Shown in pieces: positions 17,448-27,171 of a stretch of 64,000 bases of DNA. The first letter of the stretch is position 1. Every line of letters starts with the position of its first letter. Location: positions 1 to 64,000 of the forward strand of contig NZ_CAPS01000047.1 in the NCBI RefSeq assembly GCF_000333955.1, written 5' to 3'. Source of the DNA: Rhodococcus sp. AW25M09 (GTDB taxonomy: Bacteria; Actinomycetota; Actinomycetes; Mycobacteriales; Mycobacteriaceae). The translations under genes and the position numbers were made by a program. The notes beneath the pieces were generated by a model that was not told the origin of the DNA, made no database searches, and saw only the letters and a list, made by a program, of their open reading frames with translations.

Positions 17448-18533
17448 GTGAGCACGACTATGAACGGCCAGGGGGATTCGGTTCATCGAAGCGGCGGTGG
17501 GGTCAGACTCTTCCGCTCGGCAGTGATGAGAAGGTTGGCCGTCGTCTGGGTGGCTACCTGTGTAGCAGCCGCGGTTCACCCGATCGCCCACGCAGCCCCC
17601 GTCGACCCGATCTCGCTTCCGCCGACATCGTCCTACGTGGTGCGCACCGAGGTTGCCGACGACGTCGCGATGACCGCGTTCGTTCACTCTGCGGCGATGG
17701 ATCGCACGATCCGTTTGAAGATTCTGCGGTCGCCCGACCGAACTGCACCGAGCCCCACGCTGTACCTGCTCAACGGCGCGGGCGGGGGAACCGACGGCAT
17801 GGACTGGTACACCCAGACCGACGTCGTGTCGTTCTTCGCCGACAAGAACATCAACGTGGTGACACCCGTCGGAGGGGCCTACTCGTACTACACGGACTGG
17901 CAACAGGACGATCCCGTGCTGGGACGCAACAAGTGGGAGACGTTCCTGGTGGACGAACTGCCTCCACTCATCGACGAGCTGTTGGACACCGACGGCCGCA
18001 ACGTCATCGCGGGCATCTCGATGGCGGCAACCTCGGTGTTGAATCTGGCCGCCCACAACCCGGGCCTGTATCGAGCCGTCGGTTCGTACAGTGGGTGCGC
18101 GTCTACCACCGACACCCTGGGCAGGGCGTACGTCAAGACCGTCGTGTCCATGGCGCTGGGGGCCGACGTGAGCAACATGTGGGGGCCGGACAACGATCCG
18201 GACTGGCGACGCAACGACGCGATCGTCAATGCCGAAAAGCTACGCGGCACAGCGTTGTACATCTCCAACGGCAGCGGTTTGGCCGGAGCGTCGGACACCC
18301 TCGACGGAACCAATCCCAACGGTCCCGGTTTCGTGCTGCTCAACCAGATGGTGGTGGGCGGCGCTATCGAGGTCGCCACCGGCGACTGCACCCGACGGTT
18401 GAAGTCCACACTGGAACGACTCGACATACCTGCTCACTTCGAGTTGCGCCCGAAAGGCACCCACTCGTGGGGCTACTGGCAGGACGACCTGCACGACTCG
18501 TGGCCGATGTTCGAGCAGGCCCTGGCCGGCTGA
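17448..18533 (+). CDS. secreted mycolyltransferase, antigen 85 / Cmyt family
   Basis: Family members transfer mycolic acids from trehalose monomycolate to trehalose, arabinogalactan or, for MytC of Corynebacterium, to serines of small membrane proteins. The N-terminus has a signal peptide (MRRLAVVWVATCVAAAV, likely cut after AHA at residue 49). The esterase core contains LYLLNGAGGGTDGMDW, the nucleophile elbow AGISMAA with S191, and a C-terminal catalytic His in KGTHSWGYW. Total 361 aa from GTG 17448; ATG 17460 is an alternative. It would act in the cell envelope. Its closeness to the small-peptide cluster is noteworthy. Confidence 0.88.
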   Translation: MSTTMNGQGDSVHRSGGGVRLFRSAVMRRLAVVWVATCVAAAVHPIAHAAPVDPISLPPTSSYVVRTEVADDVAMTAFVHSAAMDRTIRLKILRSPDRTAPSPTLYLLNGAGGGTDGMDWYTQTDVVSFFADKNINVVTPVGGAYSYYTDWQQDDPVLGRNKWETFLVDELPPLIDELLDTDGRNVIAGISMAATSVLNLAAHNPGLYRAVGSYSGCASTTDTLGRAYVKTVVSMALGADVSNMWGPDNDPDWRRNDAIVNAEKLRGTALYISNGSGLAGASDTLDGTNPNGPGFVLLNQMVVGGAIEVATGDCTRRLKSTLERLDIPAHFELRPKGTHSWGYWQDDLHDSWPMFEQALAG

Positions 18534-18536
18534 CCC

Positions 18537-20606
18537 TCAGTCCTGCTCGAGTTGCCGCCACAGGAACTCGTAGGACAACGCAGTCTTGAACGCCAGCTGC
18601 GCATTGTCCGACGCCCCGCCGTGCCCACCCTCGATGTTCTCGTAGTAGCTCACATCATGGCCGAGTGCTGCCAGCAGCGCGGTCATCTTGCGGGCGTGTC
18701 CGGGGTGGACGCGATCGTCGCGGGTCGAGGTCGCGATCAGGATCGGTGGGTAGCGGCGCTCGGCTGCGGGCACCACATTCTGGTACGGGGAGTACTGCGA
18801 GATGAACTCCCACTCGGCTGGGTCGTCCGGGTCGCCGTACTCGGCCACCCAGGATGCGCCTGCGAGCAGCAGGTGGTAGCGCTTCATGTCCAGGAGCGGT
18901 ACCTGGCAGACCAACGCGCCGAACAGTTCCGGGTACTTCGTCAGCATGGTGCCCATCAGTAGGCCACCGTTGCTGCCGCCCTGGGCTGCCAACTGCGCGG
19001 TGGTGGTGATGCCGCGGGTCACCAGATCTCGCGCGACGGCGGCGAAATCCTCGTGGACGAGGTGCCGTCCGGCACGCAGTACCTGGGTGTGCCAGTCGGG
19101 ACCGTACTCGCCGCCGCCGCGGATGTTGGCGACGACGTAGGTGCCTCCTCTCTCGAGCCAGGCACGGCCGGCCGCCCCGCTGTAACCGGGTGTCATCGAT
19201 ATCTCGAAGCCGCCGTAGCCGTACAGCAGGGTGGGACCTGGTCCGGTGTCGGCGCGGCGCACGACGAAGTAGGGGATCTGGGTTCCGTCGTCCGAGCGGG
19301 CGAAGAACTGCTCCACCGTCATACCGTCGGCGTCGAAGAATGCCGGCGCCTGTTTGAGGATCTCCAGTTCTGCTCCCACGGTTCCGATCAGAAGAGTCGC
19401 CGGGGTCAGGTATCCGGAAGAGGACAGGAAGAACTCGTCACCGTTCTCCTCGGCGTCGGTGCCGACGATCTCGGTGGTGGTCAATTCCGACAACCCCTCG
19501 ATTGTGGTCGTGTCCCACTCCCTCGTGCGCCTTTTGCACCCCTCCAGGGGTGCAAAAGGCGCACGAGGGGTGAGGACCTGCAATTGTGTTCGCACGTCGC
19601 GCAGCGTGACCAACAGCAGATGGTTCTCGGTCCAGGCGTATTGGTGCAGCGAGGTGCGCGAATCCGGAGCGAACAGAACGGTCATGGCTGTCGAGCCGCT
19701 CATGAATTCGTCGAACTCCGCAGCGAGCAGCGCGCCGGCCGGATGGGTCGTGTCGCCGATCGTCCACGGCGTCATGGTGCGCACCAGCAGCCAGTTCTCG
19801 TGCACCGATGTCGAGGCATCGGTGGGGGTCGGGATCCGGGTCAGCGCTGATCCGTCGAGCACGTAGGTCTCGGAGTTGTAGAAGTCGGTGGCGCGCTGAA
19901 CGAAGTCGCGCTCGAATCCCGGTGTGCGATCGTGCCAGGCAGAGATCGAGATGTCCTGGGCTTCACCTTCGAAGACGGTCTCGGCGTCGGTGAGGGGAGT
20001 GCCCCGCCGCCACCGTTTGGCGATTCGCGGGTAGCCCGATTCGGTCAGAGTTCCCGACCCGAAATCGGTTCCGACGAAGACGGTATCGGCGTCGATCCAG
20101 CCGATGTCGGTCTTGGCCTCGGGCAGTGCGAACCCGCCGTCCTCCGGGGCGCGAAACGTGCGCGAGTCGATGTCGAATTCTCGGACCACCGTCGCGTCGG
20201 CACCGCCGCGGGAGAGCGTGATCAGCGCCAGCCGCTGATCGGGGCGCAGGACCTGAGCGCCGCCCCAGACCCAGTTCTCGCCCTCGTTCTCGGCCAGCGC
20301 GTCGAGATCGAGCAGAACGTCCCACGCCGGATCCTCGGTTCGATACTCGTCCATCGTGGTTCGACGCCAGAGACCGCGCACGTGCTCGCCGTCGCGCCAG
20401 AAGTTGTACAGAAACTGCCCCCGGCGACGGGCGTACGGAATGCGTGCATCGGTGTCGAGAACCTCACGGATACGAGACTCGGTGACGTCGAATGCGTCTC
20501 CGGCCAGCGCCTCGGTGGTCACGGCGTTGCGAGAGCGAACCCAATCGAGAGCCTTCTCGTCGGTGACGTCTTCGAGCCAGAGGTACGGGTCGTCCGAAAT
20601 TGCCAT
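18537..20606 (-). CDS. S9 prolyl-oligopeptidase-family serine peptidase with in-frame palindrome insertion
   Basis: A 689-aa cytosolic protein: N-terminal beta-propeller (residues ~1-400) and C-terminal alpha/beta-hydrolase domain with the nucleophile in [11 protein letters not shown] (S545), acid in [10 protein letters not shown] (about 631) and His in EGGHGG (about 662). Family members cleave short peptides after proline or basic residues. Residues about 346-363 ([17 protein letters not shown]) are encoded by a 50-bp perfect palindrome that looks inserted between QLQVLT and WDTTTIEGL; the frame is kept. ATG 20606 starts the protein at the usual family position. Confidence 0.9.
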   Translation of the reverse strand: MAISDDPYLWLEDVTDEKALDWVRSRNAVTTEALAGDAFDVTESRIREVLDTDARIPYARRRGQFLYNFWRDGEHVRGLWRRTTMDEYRTEDPAWDVLLDLDALAENEGENWVWGGAQVLRPDQRLALITLSRGGADATVVREFDIDSRTFRAPEDGGFALPEAKTDIGWIDADTVFVGTDFGSGTLTESGYPRIAKRWRRGTPLTDAETVFEGEAQDISISAWHDRTPGFERDFVQRATDFYNSETYVLDGSALTRIPTPTDASTSVHENWLLVRTMTPWTIGDTTHPAGALLAAEFDEFMSGSTAMTVLFAPDSRTSLHQYAWTENHLLLVTLRDVRTQLQVLTPRAPFAPLEGCKRRTREWDTTTIEGLSELTTTEIVGTDAEENGDEFFLSSSGYLTPATLLIGTVGAELEILKQAPAFFDADGMTVEQFFARSDDGTQIPYFVVRRADTGPGPTLLYGYGGFEISMTPGYSGAAGRAWLERGGTYVVANIRGGGEYGPDWHTQVLRAGRHLVHEDFAAVARDLVTRGITTTAQLAAQGGSNGGLLMGTMLTKYPELFGALVCQVPLLDMKRYHLLLAGASWVAEYGDPDDPAEWEFISQYSPYQNVVPAAERRYPPILIATSTRDDRVHPGHARKMTALLAALGHDVSYYENIEGGHGGASDNAQLAFKTALSYEFLWRQLEQD
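19520..19569. repeat. 50-bp near-perfect palindrome inside the peptidase gene
   Basis: Two 24-bp arms (19520-19543 and 19546-19569) are exact inverse complements with only a CC between them; the left arm begins CCCTCGTGCGCCTTTTGCAC. It has no stop codon in the host frame and falls in a propeller loop region. It has the form of a terminator-like or mobile palindromic element captured by a coding sequence. Confidence 0.95.
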
Positions 20607-20720
20607 TCCACAGTTCTAGCAGCAGGAGAGCTGTCGAGCGCTGTGTGCTCGAGTGCCTACCGGCGGGTAACGAAGACCAGGTCGAGACAGTGCGGCGCAG
20701 CACGACTACGATCGGGACCC

Positions 20721-22136
20721 GTGACCTCACACTATGACGTCGTTGTCCTCGGAGCCGGTCCCGGTGGGTACGTCGCTGCTATCCGCGCGGCACAACTCGG
20801 ACTCAGCACCGCAATCATCGAGAAGAAGTACTGGGGCGGTGTCTGCCTGAACGTGGGCTGCATCCCCTCGAAGGCTCTGCTCCGTAACGCCGAGCTGGCG
20901 CACCTGTTCACCAAAGAGGCGAAGGTGTTCGGTATTTCGGGTGAAGCGTCCTTCGACTTCGGTGCCGCGTTCGACCGCAGCCGCAAGGTCGCCGACGGCC
21001 GCGTCAAGGGCATCCATTTCTTGATGAAGAAGAACAAGATCCCCGAGTACGACGGCAAGGGAACGTTCACCGACGCCAACACCATCGAGGTCGAGCTGTC
21101 CAAGGGCGGCACCGAGACGGTCACGTTCGACAACGCGATCATCGCCACCGGCAGCACCACCAAGTTGCTCCCGGGAACCGAGCTGAGCAAGAACGTCGTC
21201 ACGTACGAAGAGCAGATCATGACCAAGGATCTGCCGGGATCGATCCTCATCGTCGGTGCCGGTGCCATCGGCATGGAGTTCGGGTACATCCTGAAGAACT
21301 ACGGCGTCGAGGTGACCATCGTCGAGTTCCTCGATCGCGCGCTCCCCAACGAGGACGCCGACGTGTCGAAGGAAATCGAGAAGCAGTACAAGAAGCTCGG
21401 CGTCAAGATCATGACCGGCGCTGCCGTGCAGAGCATCGACGACGACGGCTCCAAGGTCACCGTCGCAGTCAAGAACAACAAGTCCGGTGAGACCGAGTCG
21501 ATCACTGTCGACAAGGTGATGCAGTCCGTCGGCTTCGCCCCGCGCGTCGAAGGCTTCGGTCTCGACAAGACCGGCGTGGAGCTCACCGATCGCGGAGCCA
21601 TCGGCATCACCAACACGATGCAGACCAATGTCCCGCACATCTACGCCATCGGCGACGTCACGGCCAAGCTCCAGCTCGCCCATGTCGCGGAGGCACAGGC
21701 CGTCGTGGCGGCCGAAACCATCGGCGGCGCAGAGACATTGCCGATCGACGACTACCGGATGATGCCGCGTGCGACGTTCTGTCAGCCGCAGGTCGCCAGC
21801 TTCGGTCTCACCGAGGCCCAAGCGCGCGAGGAGGCGCAGGCTCGCGGCTCGGACATCAAGGTCGCGAACTTCCCGTTCGCCGCGAACGGCAAGGCGCACG
21901 GTTTGGGCGATGCCACCGGCTTCGTCAAGCTCATCGCCGACACCGAGCACGGCGAACTGCTCGGTGGCCACCTCATCGGACCGGACGTCTCGGAGCTGCT
22001 GCCGGAGCTGACCCTGGCCCAGAAATGGGACCTCACGGTCAACGAGCTGGCACGCAACGTGCACACGCACCCGACGCTGTCGGAGGCACTGCAGGAAGCG
22101 ATCCACGGCCTCGCCGGGCACATGATCAACTTCTGA
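20721..22136 (+). CDS. lpd: dihydrolipoyl dehydrogenase
   Basis: FAD enzyme that reoxidises dihydrolipoyl groups of 2-oxoacid dehydrogenase complexes, also part of the peroxidase system in mycobacteria. FAD-binding [15 protein letters not shown] is at the N-terminus, the redox disulphide is in [10 protein letters not shown], the NAD motif is [15 protein letters not shown] and the C-terminal His-Glu pair is in HTHPTLSE. 471 aa from GTG 20721; the frame is open far upstream (antisense to the peptidase), but this start gives the conserved N-terminus. Followed by a strong terminator. No lipoyl acyltransferase gene is adjacent. Confidence 0.94.
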   Translation: MTSHYDVVVLGAGPGGYVAAIRAAQLGLSTAIIEKKYWGGVCLNVGCIPSKALLRNAELAHLFTKEAKVFGISGEASFDFGAAFDRSRKVADGRVKGIHFLMKKNKIPEYDGKGTFTDANTIEVELSKGGTETVTFDNAIIATGSTTKLLPGTELSKNVVTYEEQIMTKDLPGSILIVGAGAIGMEFGYILKNYGVEVTIVEFLDRALPNEDADVSKEIEKQYKKLGVKIMTGAAVQSIDDDGSKVTVAVKNNKSGETESITVDKVMQSVGFAPRVEGFGLDKTGVELTDRGAIGITNTMQTNVPHIYAIGDVTAKLQLAHVAEAQAVVAAETIGGAETLPIDDYRMMPRATFCQPQVASFGLTEAQAREEAQARGSDIKVANFPFAANGKAHGLGDATGFVKLIADTEHGELLGGHLIGPDVSELLPELTLAQKWDLTVNELARNVHTHPTLSEALQEAIHGLAGHMINF

Positions 22137-22151
22137 TCTTTTCGTCGACAG

Positions 22152-22187
22152 CAACGGCGGCGACCACTTCGGTGGTCGCCGCCGTTG
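22152..22187 (+). terminator. strong terminator after lpd
   Basis: Perfect 16-bp stem CAACGGCGGCGACCAC / GTGGTCGCCGCCGTTG around a TTCG tetraloop, 15 nt after the stop codon. There is no long T run, as is common in high-GC actinobacteria. Confidence 0.8.
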
Positions 22188-22391
22188 TCGTCGGTGCCCC
22201 GAGCTGGGTCGGTACCTGAGTCCTCATTCGACCTGGCCGAAGTCTGTGACTTTTCATAGCACCCGTAAGTGATGAAAACGTCACCCACTCGACCGCCAGC
22301 TGATAATTTCCCATCTCGGCGCATCGACCGTTTCGGTGCGGGGGAACTTCGCACCAGCAGGTGCGCGCGTCGCAGGGGGATGTGAGCTCAG

Positions 22392-23207
22392 TTGGCAATC
22401 CGGTCGAATTCGGTCGACTTCGGTCGCTCGCGTGTGTTCACCGGATTTCGTACTTTCGGCCGCGCGCTGGAGCTGGCCCTCGATGCCTTCGTTCACCTGA
22501 TCGGCGACATCGTTCGATTGCGTCATCCGTGGCGTGATTCTGTCGATCAGGCGTGGTTCGTGATCACCGTCACCGCGGTTCCCGCCATCCTCGTCTCCAT
22601 TCCGTTCGGGGTCATCGTCTCGGTGCAGGTGGGTTCGCTCACCGACCAGATCGGTGCTACGTCGATCGCCGGTGCCGCAGGCGGTCTCGGTGTGATCCGG
22701 CAGGGCGCGCCGATCGTCGCCGCGTTGCTTCTCGGTGGGGCCGCCGGTTCGGCCATCGCAGCGGACCTGGGATCGCGCACGATCCGCGACGAGATCGATG
22801 CTCTGAAAACCATGGGAATCGACCCGGTACGACGCCTTGTCGTCCCCCGACTCGCGGCGATTCTGTTCGTCGCACCGATGTTGTGCATTCTGATCATCTT
22901 CATGGGTATCGCCGCCGGGTACATGATCAACGTCGGATTTCAGGGCGGCACACCGGGTAGCTACATCTCCTCGTTCGCGTCCTTCGCGTCGGTCGGTGAT
23001 CTGGTGGTCGCCTTGATCAAGACCGAGATCTTCGGTGTCATCGTCGTCATCGTCGCCTGCCAACGCGGTTTCGCCGCCGTGGACGGACCTCGTGGTGTCG
23101 CCAATGCCGTCAATGCTGCTGTCGTCGTCGGAGTGATCTCGGCCTTCACGGTCAATGTGGTCATCACTCAGTTGGTAGCCATGTTCATGCCTCAGAAGCT
23201 GGGATAG
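22392..23207 (+). CDS. yrbEA: Mce-system ABC permease YrbEA (MlaE family)
   Basis: First gene of a complete mce operon. The 271-aa inner-membrane permease has the MlaE fold with five or six membrane segments and the conserved loop EIDALKTMGIDPVRRLVVPR that contacts the ATPase (MceG, not encoded here). The start is TTG 22392: a stop codon lies just upstream in frame, AGGGGGA is 11 nt before it, and the next in-frame candidate is GTG 22434. Permeases of this type import lipids or sterols together with the MceA-F proteins. Confidence 0.88.
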   Translation: MAIRSNSVDFGRSRVFTGFRTFGRALELALDAFVHLIGDIVRLRHPWRDSVDQAWFVITVTAVPAILVSIPFGVIVSVQVGSLTDQIGATSIAGAAGGLGVIRQGAPIVAALLLGGAAGSAIAADLGSRTIRDEIDALKTMGIDPVRRLVVPRLAAILFVAPMLCILIIFMGIAAGYMINVGFQGGTPGSYISSFASFASVGDLVVALIKTEIFGVIVVIVACQRGFAAVDGPRGVANAVNAAVVVGVISAFTVNVVITQLVAMFMPQKLG

Positions 23208-23220
23208 AGGAACCGAGTCG

Positions 23221-24093
23221 ATGGCAACACCATCTCGCTATTCGCCGCACGGCACCGTCCTCGTCGGCCGGTACGTCCGGCGATTGGGACGTGTCCCCGG
23301 CTCGATGCTGCAGGCGCTCGGTCATCAACTGACCTTCTGCCTGCAGGTGCTCACTGCCATTCCGCACACCGTGCGCACCTACCGTCGACAGATGATGCTG
23401 ATCCTCAGCGATATCACCTGGGGCAGTGGGGCAATCGTGGTCGGCGGCGGCACCGCCTCGGTTCTCGTCGTGCTCGGTATCGCGGTGGGTGCATCCATCG
23501 GGATCGAAGGGTTCAACACGCTCGGAATGGTGGGTATGGAACCGCTCACCGGTTTCGTCTCCGCCTACGCCAGCACCCGTGAGCTGGCCCCGATGGTCGC
23601 GGCCATCGGATTCGCCGCGCAGGCCGGCTGCCGGATGACCGCAGAGATCGGTGCGATGCGAATCTCGGAGGAAATCGATGCGCTCGAGGCGCAGGGTATT
23701 CGTTCGATTCCGTTCGTCGTCACCACGCGAGTGATTGCGGGCATCATCACCATCGTTCCGCTCTACCTGCTGACGTTGATCCTCAGTTACGTTGCGTGCC
23801 AGGTAGTTGTCAGCGTGTTCAACGGGCAGTCCTCGGGCACCTACGATCATTACTTCACGGCATTTCTGCAGCCGATGGACGTCGTCTGGTCGTTGCTGAA
23901 GGCGACGATATTCGTCATCACCATCATCTTGATCCACGGCTATCAGGGCTATTACGCATCCGGTGGACCGGAGGGCGTGGGGCGCGCGTCGGGTCGGGCC
24001 ATTCGAGCGAGTTTGATTGCCGTCGTCGTCCTGGACATGATCTTGACGATCGTGCTGTGGGGATTCGATTCGGGGATAAGGATTTCGGGATAA
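23221..24093 (+). CDS. yrbEB: Mce-system ABC permease YrbEB (MlaE family)
   Basis: 290-aa partner permease of YrbEA, 13 bp downstream with an AGAGGA site before ATG 23221. It carries the MlaE signature EEIDALEAQGIRSIPFVVTT and several membrane segments (IVVGGGTASVLVVLGIAVG, IIVTIVPLYLLTLI-like stretches). The two YrbE proteins form the membrane channel of the Mce transporter. MceA follows after 2 nt. Confidence 0.9.
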   Translation: MATPSRYSPHGTVLVGRYVRRLGRVPGSMLQALGHQLTFCLQVLTAIPHTVRTYRRQMMLILSDITWGSGAIVVGGGTASVLVVLGIAVGASIGIEGFNTLGMVGMEPLTGFVSAYASTRELAPMVAAIGFAAQAGCRMTAEIGAMRISEEIDALEAQGIRSIPFVVTTRVIAGIITIVPLYLLTLILSYVACQVVVSVFNGQSSGTYDHYFTAFLQPMDVVWSLLKATIFVITIILIHGYQGYYASGGPEGVGRASGRAIRASLIAVVVLDMILTIVLWGFDSGIRISG

Positions 24094-24095
24094 TC

Positions 24096-25136
24096 ATGGC
24101 AGTTTTCGAGGATCTGTCGGGCCGGTCTGCCGGGCCCGCCACGCTCAGAACGCGTGGGCTGGTCGTCGTCGCGATCGTCGCCGTGGTGGCGGTGCTGCTC
24201 ACCGCGTACGCCAAGGGATATTTCGAGTCGACGTACGCGTTGACCATCGATGCGGCGACCGTCGGAGACGGCCTGGCACCCGGAGCCGAGGTCAAGTTCA
24301 GGGGACTCGCGATCGGTACCGTCGATCAGATCGACACACTGGGATTCGGCCGACAGCGAATCGAATTGTCCATCGACGGAGCACAATCGGCAGAGCTGAC
24401 CGATACGCTGCAGGCGCAGTTCACCTCGTCGAACGTCTTCGGTTCGACGGCCATCGAGCTGATCTCCGACGGCACGGGCGGAGCCCTTCCGGAGAACTCG
24501 ACGCTCACCATTGCACCCGACAGTGCCAATGTCACCGTCACCAGTGTATTTCGACGGGTCGCGGCATTGACCAAGGTGCTCGATACGAACCAGGTGCAAC
24601 ACCTGAGGGATCTGCTGGCTCGGATCTCCTCGGATGTGTCGGAAAGCCTGAAGCCCTACTTCGACACCGCCCGCATGCTCACCGAGAATCAGATCGATCC
24701 GCTGTCACTGAAGTTGCATCGCGGCGGCGAACTGGGACAGGGCATCGACGATCTGATACCGCCGCTGCTGGATCTCGTGGTGGGAGTGGTGGACAACAGT
24801 GCCTATTACGAGCCGATGGACAACAGGACACGCACTCTCGACGCGATCGACGGACTGAGCAACGAATTGCTGTATCGGTTGGGCAAGATGCTCGAGACGA
24901 ACAACCCGAACCTGACGAAGCTGCTCTCGACGACGCTCGACCTGTTGGTACCGATCACCGCCTCGCTCGGCACGCTTGCTCCGGCATACGACTGGGTCCC
25001 GACGGTCATCGACGGGGTTTCCGATGCGTTCCCGATGGTCGACGGCGCGCCGCAGCTGCAGCTCGACGTCATCGTGCGCACGATGCCGAACATGGCAAGT
25101 GCAGTGTCCGCATACGAAAGCCAGGGGGACCGGTGA
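24096..25136 (+). CDS. mceA: Mce family protein MceA
   Basis: 346 aa. An N-terminal membrane anchor (LVVVAIVAVVAVLLTAYAKG) is followed by the MCE/MlaD domain (SADV-like strand VGDGLAPGAEVKFRGLAIGT) and a long helical region with the CUT/mce-tail (LTENQIDPLSLKLHRGGELG). The six Mce proteins are thought to build a hexameric lipid-carrying tube in the periplasm. ATG 24096 lies just after yrbEB. The gene ends in a GTGA overlap with mceB. Confidence 0.9.
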   Translation: MAVFEDLSGRSAGPATLRTRGLVVVAIVAVVAVLLTAYAKGYFESTYALTIDAATVGDGLAPGAEVKFRGLAIGTVDQIDTLGFGRQRIELSIDGAQSAELTDTLQAQFTSSNVFGSTAIELISDGTGGALPENSTLTIAPDSANVTVTSVFRRVAALTKVLDTNQVQHLRDLLARISSDVSESLKPYFDTARMLTENQIDPLSLKLHRGGELGQGIDDLIPPLLDLVVGVVDNSAYYEPMDNRTRTLDAIDGLSNELLYRLGKMLETNNPNLTKLLSTTLDLLVPITASLGTLAPAYDWVPTVIDGVSDAFPMVDGAPQLQLDVIVRTMPNMASAVSAYESQGDR

Positions 25137-26137
25137 TCAAAGTGAGCGGAACCGTCGTCAAGCTGGTGGCGTTCACGGTAGTGATCGTGCTGTGCTCATA
25201 CGTGATCGTCGCAGCGTTGAGAACGCCGGTGGGCGGTCAGAAGTCGGAATACACAGCTACTTTCGACGATGTCTCTGGACTGTACGAGGGCGACGACGTC
25301 CGCATGTCCGGTGTGCAAGTCGGCAAGGTCGAATCGATAGAGCTGGACGGCTCACTGGCAACGGTCTCGATGGAGGTCGAGTCCTCTCGGTCGGTGTACG
25401 AGAGCACGCAGGCAGCCGTTCGATACCAGAACCTGCTCGGCCAGCGGTACGTGGAACTGGTGCAATCGGGTTCCGATTCCGGGCTGGTGCTTCCTGCCGG
25501 TTCCACCATCGCGCTCGAGAACACGGTGCCCTCGTTCGACATCACCGAGCTGTTCAACGGATTCAAGCCGATCTTCGACACCTTGGATACCGATCAGCTG
25601 AACCTGTTCGCGGACAATATCCTTCATATGGTGCAGGGCGATGGCAGTGGAATAGCGCCGGTGTTGAAAGATATCGACACGATCACCACGTTCGCCACCC
25701 AGCGCGAGGCGATCATCGCCCTGTTGATCGACAACCTGGGGCGGATCTCGTCGACCATCGGCGGAAAGTCGGCGTCGGTGGCCAGCCTCGTCGAACAGTT
25801 GACCTCGCTGGTCTCGCGATTGAGTACCGAGATGGACCACGTTCTGTCGTCCCTCGACCGAACCAACTACGGCTTCGGCCCACTGGTCGGATTGGGCGAG
25901 CAACTGCGCGACGCCTACGACGGCGGGTACGCACCGGTGGACGGGATGCTTCGACGGCTGATTCCGCAGACCGATCAGGTGACGGAGCTGCTGGCATTGG
26001 CCCCGTCGTTGTTGACCGGATTGAACCAGAGCATCCCGGAGCCGGGGCAGACCTACTCGTGTAGTCAAGGGCAGCAGGATATTCCGGGAATCGGTCGTAT
26101 CGTTCTCGGCAATCAGAACTTGGTGGTGTGCCGATGA
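25133..26137 (+). CDS. mceB: Mce family protein MceB
   Basis: 334 aa from GTG 25133, overlapping the mceA stop by 4 nt. One N-terminal membrane segment (VVKLVAFTVVIVLCSYVIVA), then the MCE domain (TATFDDVSGLYEGDDVRMSG, VGKVESIELDG) and a helical C-terminal part (DTLDTDQLNLFADNILHMVQ). Its stop overlaps the mceC start (ATGA). Periplasmic component of the Mce transporter. Confidence 0.9.
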   Translation: MIKVSGTVVKLVAFTVVIVLCSYVIVAALRTPVGGQKSEYTATFDDVSGLYEGDDVRMSGVQVGKVESIELDGSLATVSMEVESSRSVYESTQAAVRYQNLLGQRYVELVQSGSDSGLVLPAGSTIALENTVPSFDITELFNGFKPIFDTLDTDQLNLFADNILHMVQGDGSGIAPVLKDIDTITTFATQREAIIALLIDNLGRISSTIGGKSASVASLVEQLTSLVSRLSTEMDHVLSSLDRTNYGFGPLVGLGEQLRDAYDGGYAPVDGMLRRLIPQTDQVTELLALAPSLLTGLNQSIPEPGQTYSCSQGQQDIPGIGRIVLGNQNLVVCR

Positions 26138-27171
26138 ACGGGCCGCAGAGATCTCCGCGTCGGAGCGTCCGCAAGGGTGTTCGCGACGAGCAGTCCGAGA
26201 ACCGCAAACATCTGATCTGGGGTGTCCTCGGTACGCTCGTAGCCGCGGTCCTGCTGCTGGGAGCAGGCGTGGTGTACGCCGTGCCGTTCGGCGAGAAGAC
26301 CTACCTTGCGCATTTCGGCTCGTCCGGTGGCCTCGCGGCCGGCGACGAGATCAGAATTGCCGGGATCGCCGTCGGCACCGTACACACCGTGGCACTTGCC
26401 GGTGACCACGTCGACATCACGTTCGGTGTGGACCGCGACGTCTTCGTCGGCGATACCTCCAGTCTCTCGGTGCAATTGCTGACTCCGATCGGTGGGCACT
26501 ACGTCAAACTCGAGTCCACCGGCGACGAGCCGCTCGGAGATACCCCCGTTCCGACGGAGCGAACCAAGACCCCGTTCGACCTCTCCAAGACGCTCGAGCA
26601 AGTGACACCGTTGGTCCGCGACATCGACGGCTCGACGCTGCGCGCGACCATCGCGGAGGTGGACGAGGCGTTGACCGTCCAGCCGGAGTCGACTCGCCGG
26701 GTGGTCGACAATCTCACCCAGCTCACCGATGTGATCGCTCAGCGCTCCGATCAACTCGAGAGAGGTTTGGCGGTGTCCGACGAGTACACCGCCGCTCTGT
26801 CGTCCGACCAGCTGATGCTCGACGAGTTGGTGCGTCAGCTGGGGACATTGACGAAGGGGTTCGGTGACAAGCGCACCGATGTCGTCAGCGCATTCGATCT
26901 CCTGAAGCGCTTGTTCGAGCTCCTGCACCGACCCTTGGTGGCGTACGAGGAGGGAGTGGAACCTTCCGTGGTGCAACTCGAGGAGATAGTGCAGAAGGTC
27001 TTCGCGCAGTTCGGTGACTTCGATACGGCGCTGACCCAGGTCAAGACAGCATCCGATCAAATCGGTGCGTTGGTGGCACACGGCGGAGCCGACGGGCCGG
27101 TCGTCGACCAGTCACAGAGCGTCATCACCGGTGCGGGCGTGTGTATTCCACTTCCAGGGAAGGCCTGCTGA
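26134..27171 (+). CDS. mceC: Mce family protein MceC
   Basis: 345 aa. ATG 26134 overlaps the mceB stop; an in-frame GTG two codons earlier is possible. After a basic N-terminus comes a membrane anchor (LIWGVLGTLVAAVLLLGAGV), the MCE domain (LAHFGSSGGLAAGDEIRIAG, IAVGTVHTVALAGDHVDITF) and an extended helical tail (RVVDNLTQLTDVIAQRSDQL). It shares a single base with the mceD start. Confidence 0.9.
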   Translation: MNGPQRSPRRSVRKGVRDEQSENRKHLIWGVLGTLVAAVLLLGAGVVYAVPFGEKTYLAHFGSSGGLAAGDEIRIAGIAVGTVHTVALAGDHVDITFGVDRDVFVGDTSSLSVQLLTPIGGHYVKLESTGDEPLGDTPVPTERTKTPFDLSKTLEQVTPLVRDIDGSTLRATIAEVDEALTVQPESTRRVVDNLTQLTDVIAQRSDQLERGLAVSDEYTAALSSDQLMLDELVRQLGTLTKGFGDKRTDVVSAFDLLKRLFELLHRPLVAYEEGVEPSVVQLEEIVQKVFAQFGDFDTALTQVKTASDQIGALVAHGGADGPVVDQSQSVITGAGVCIPLPGKAC

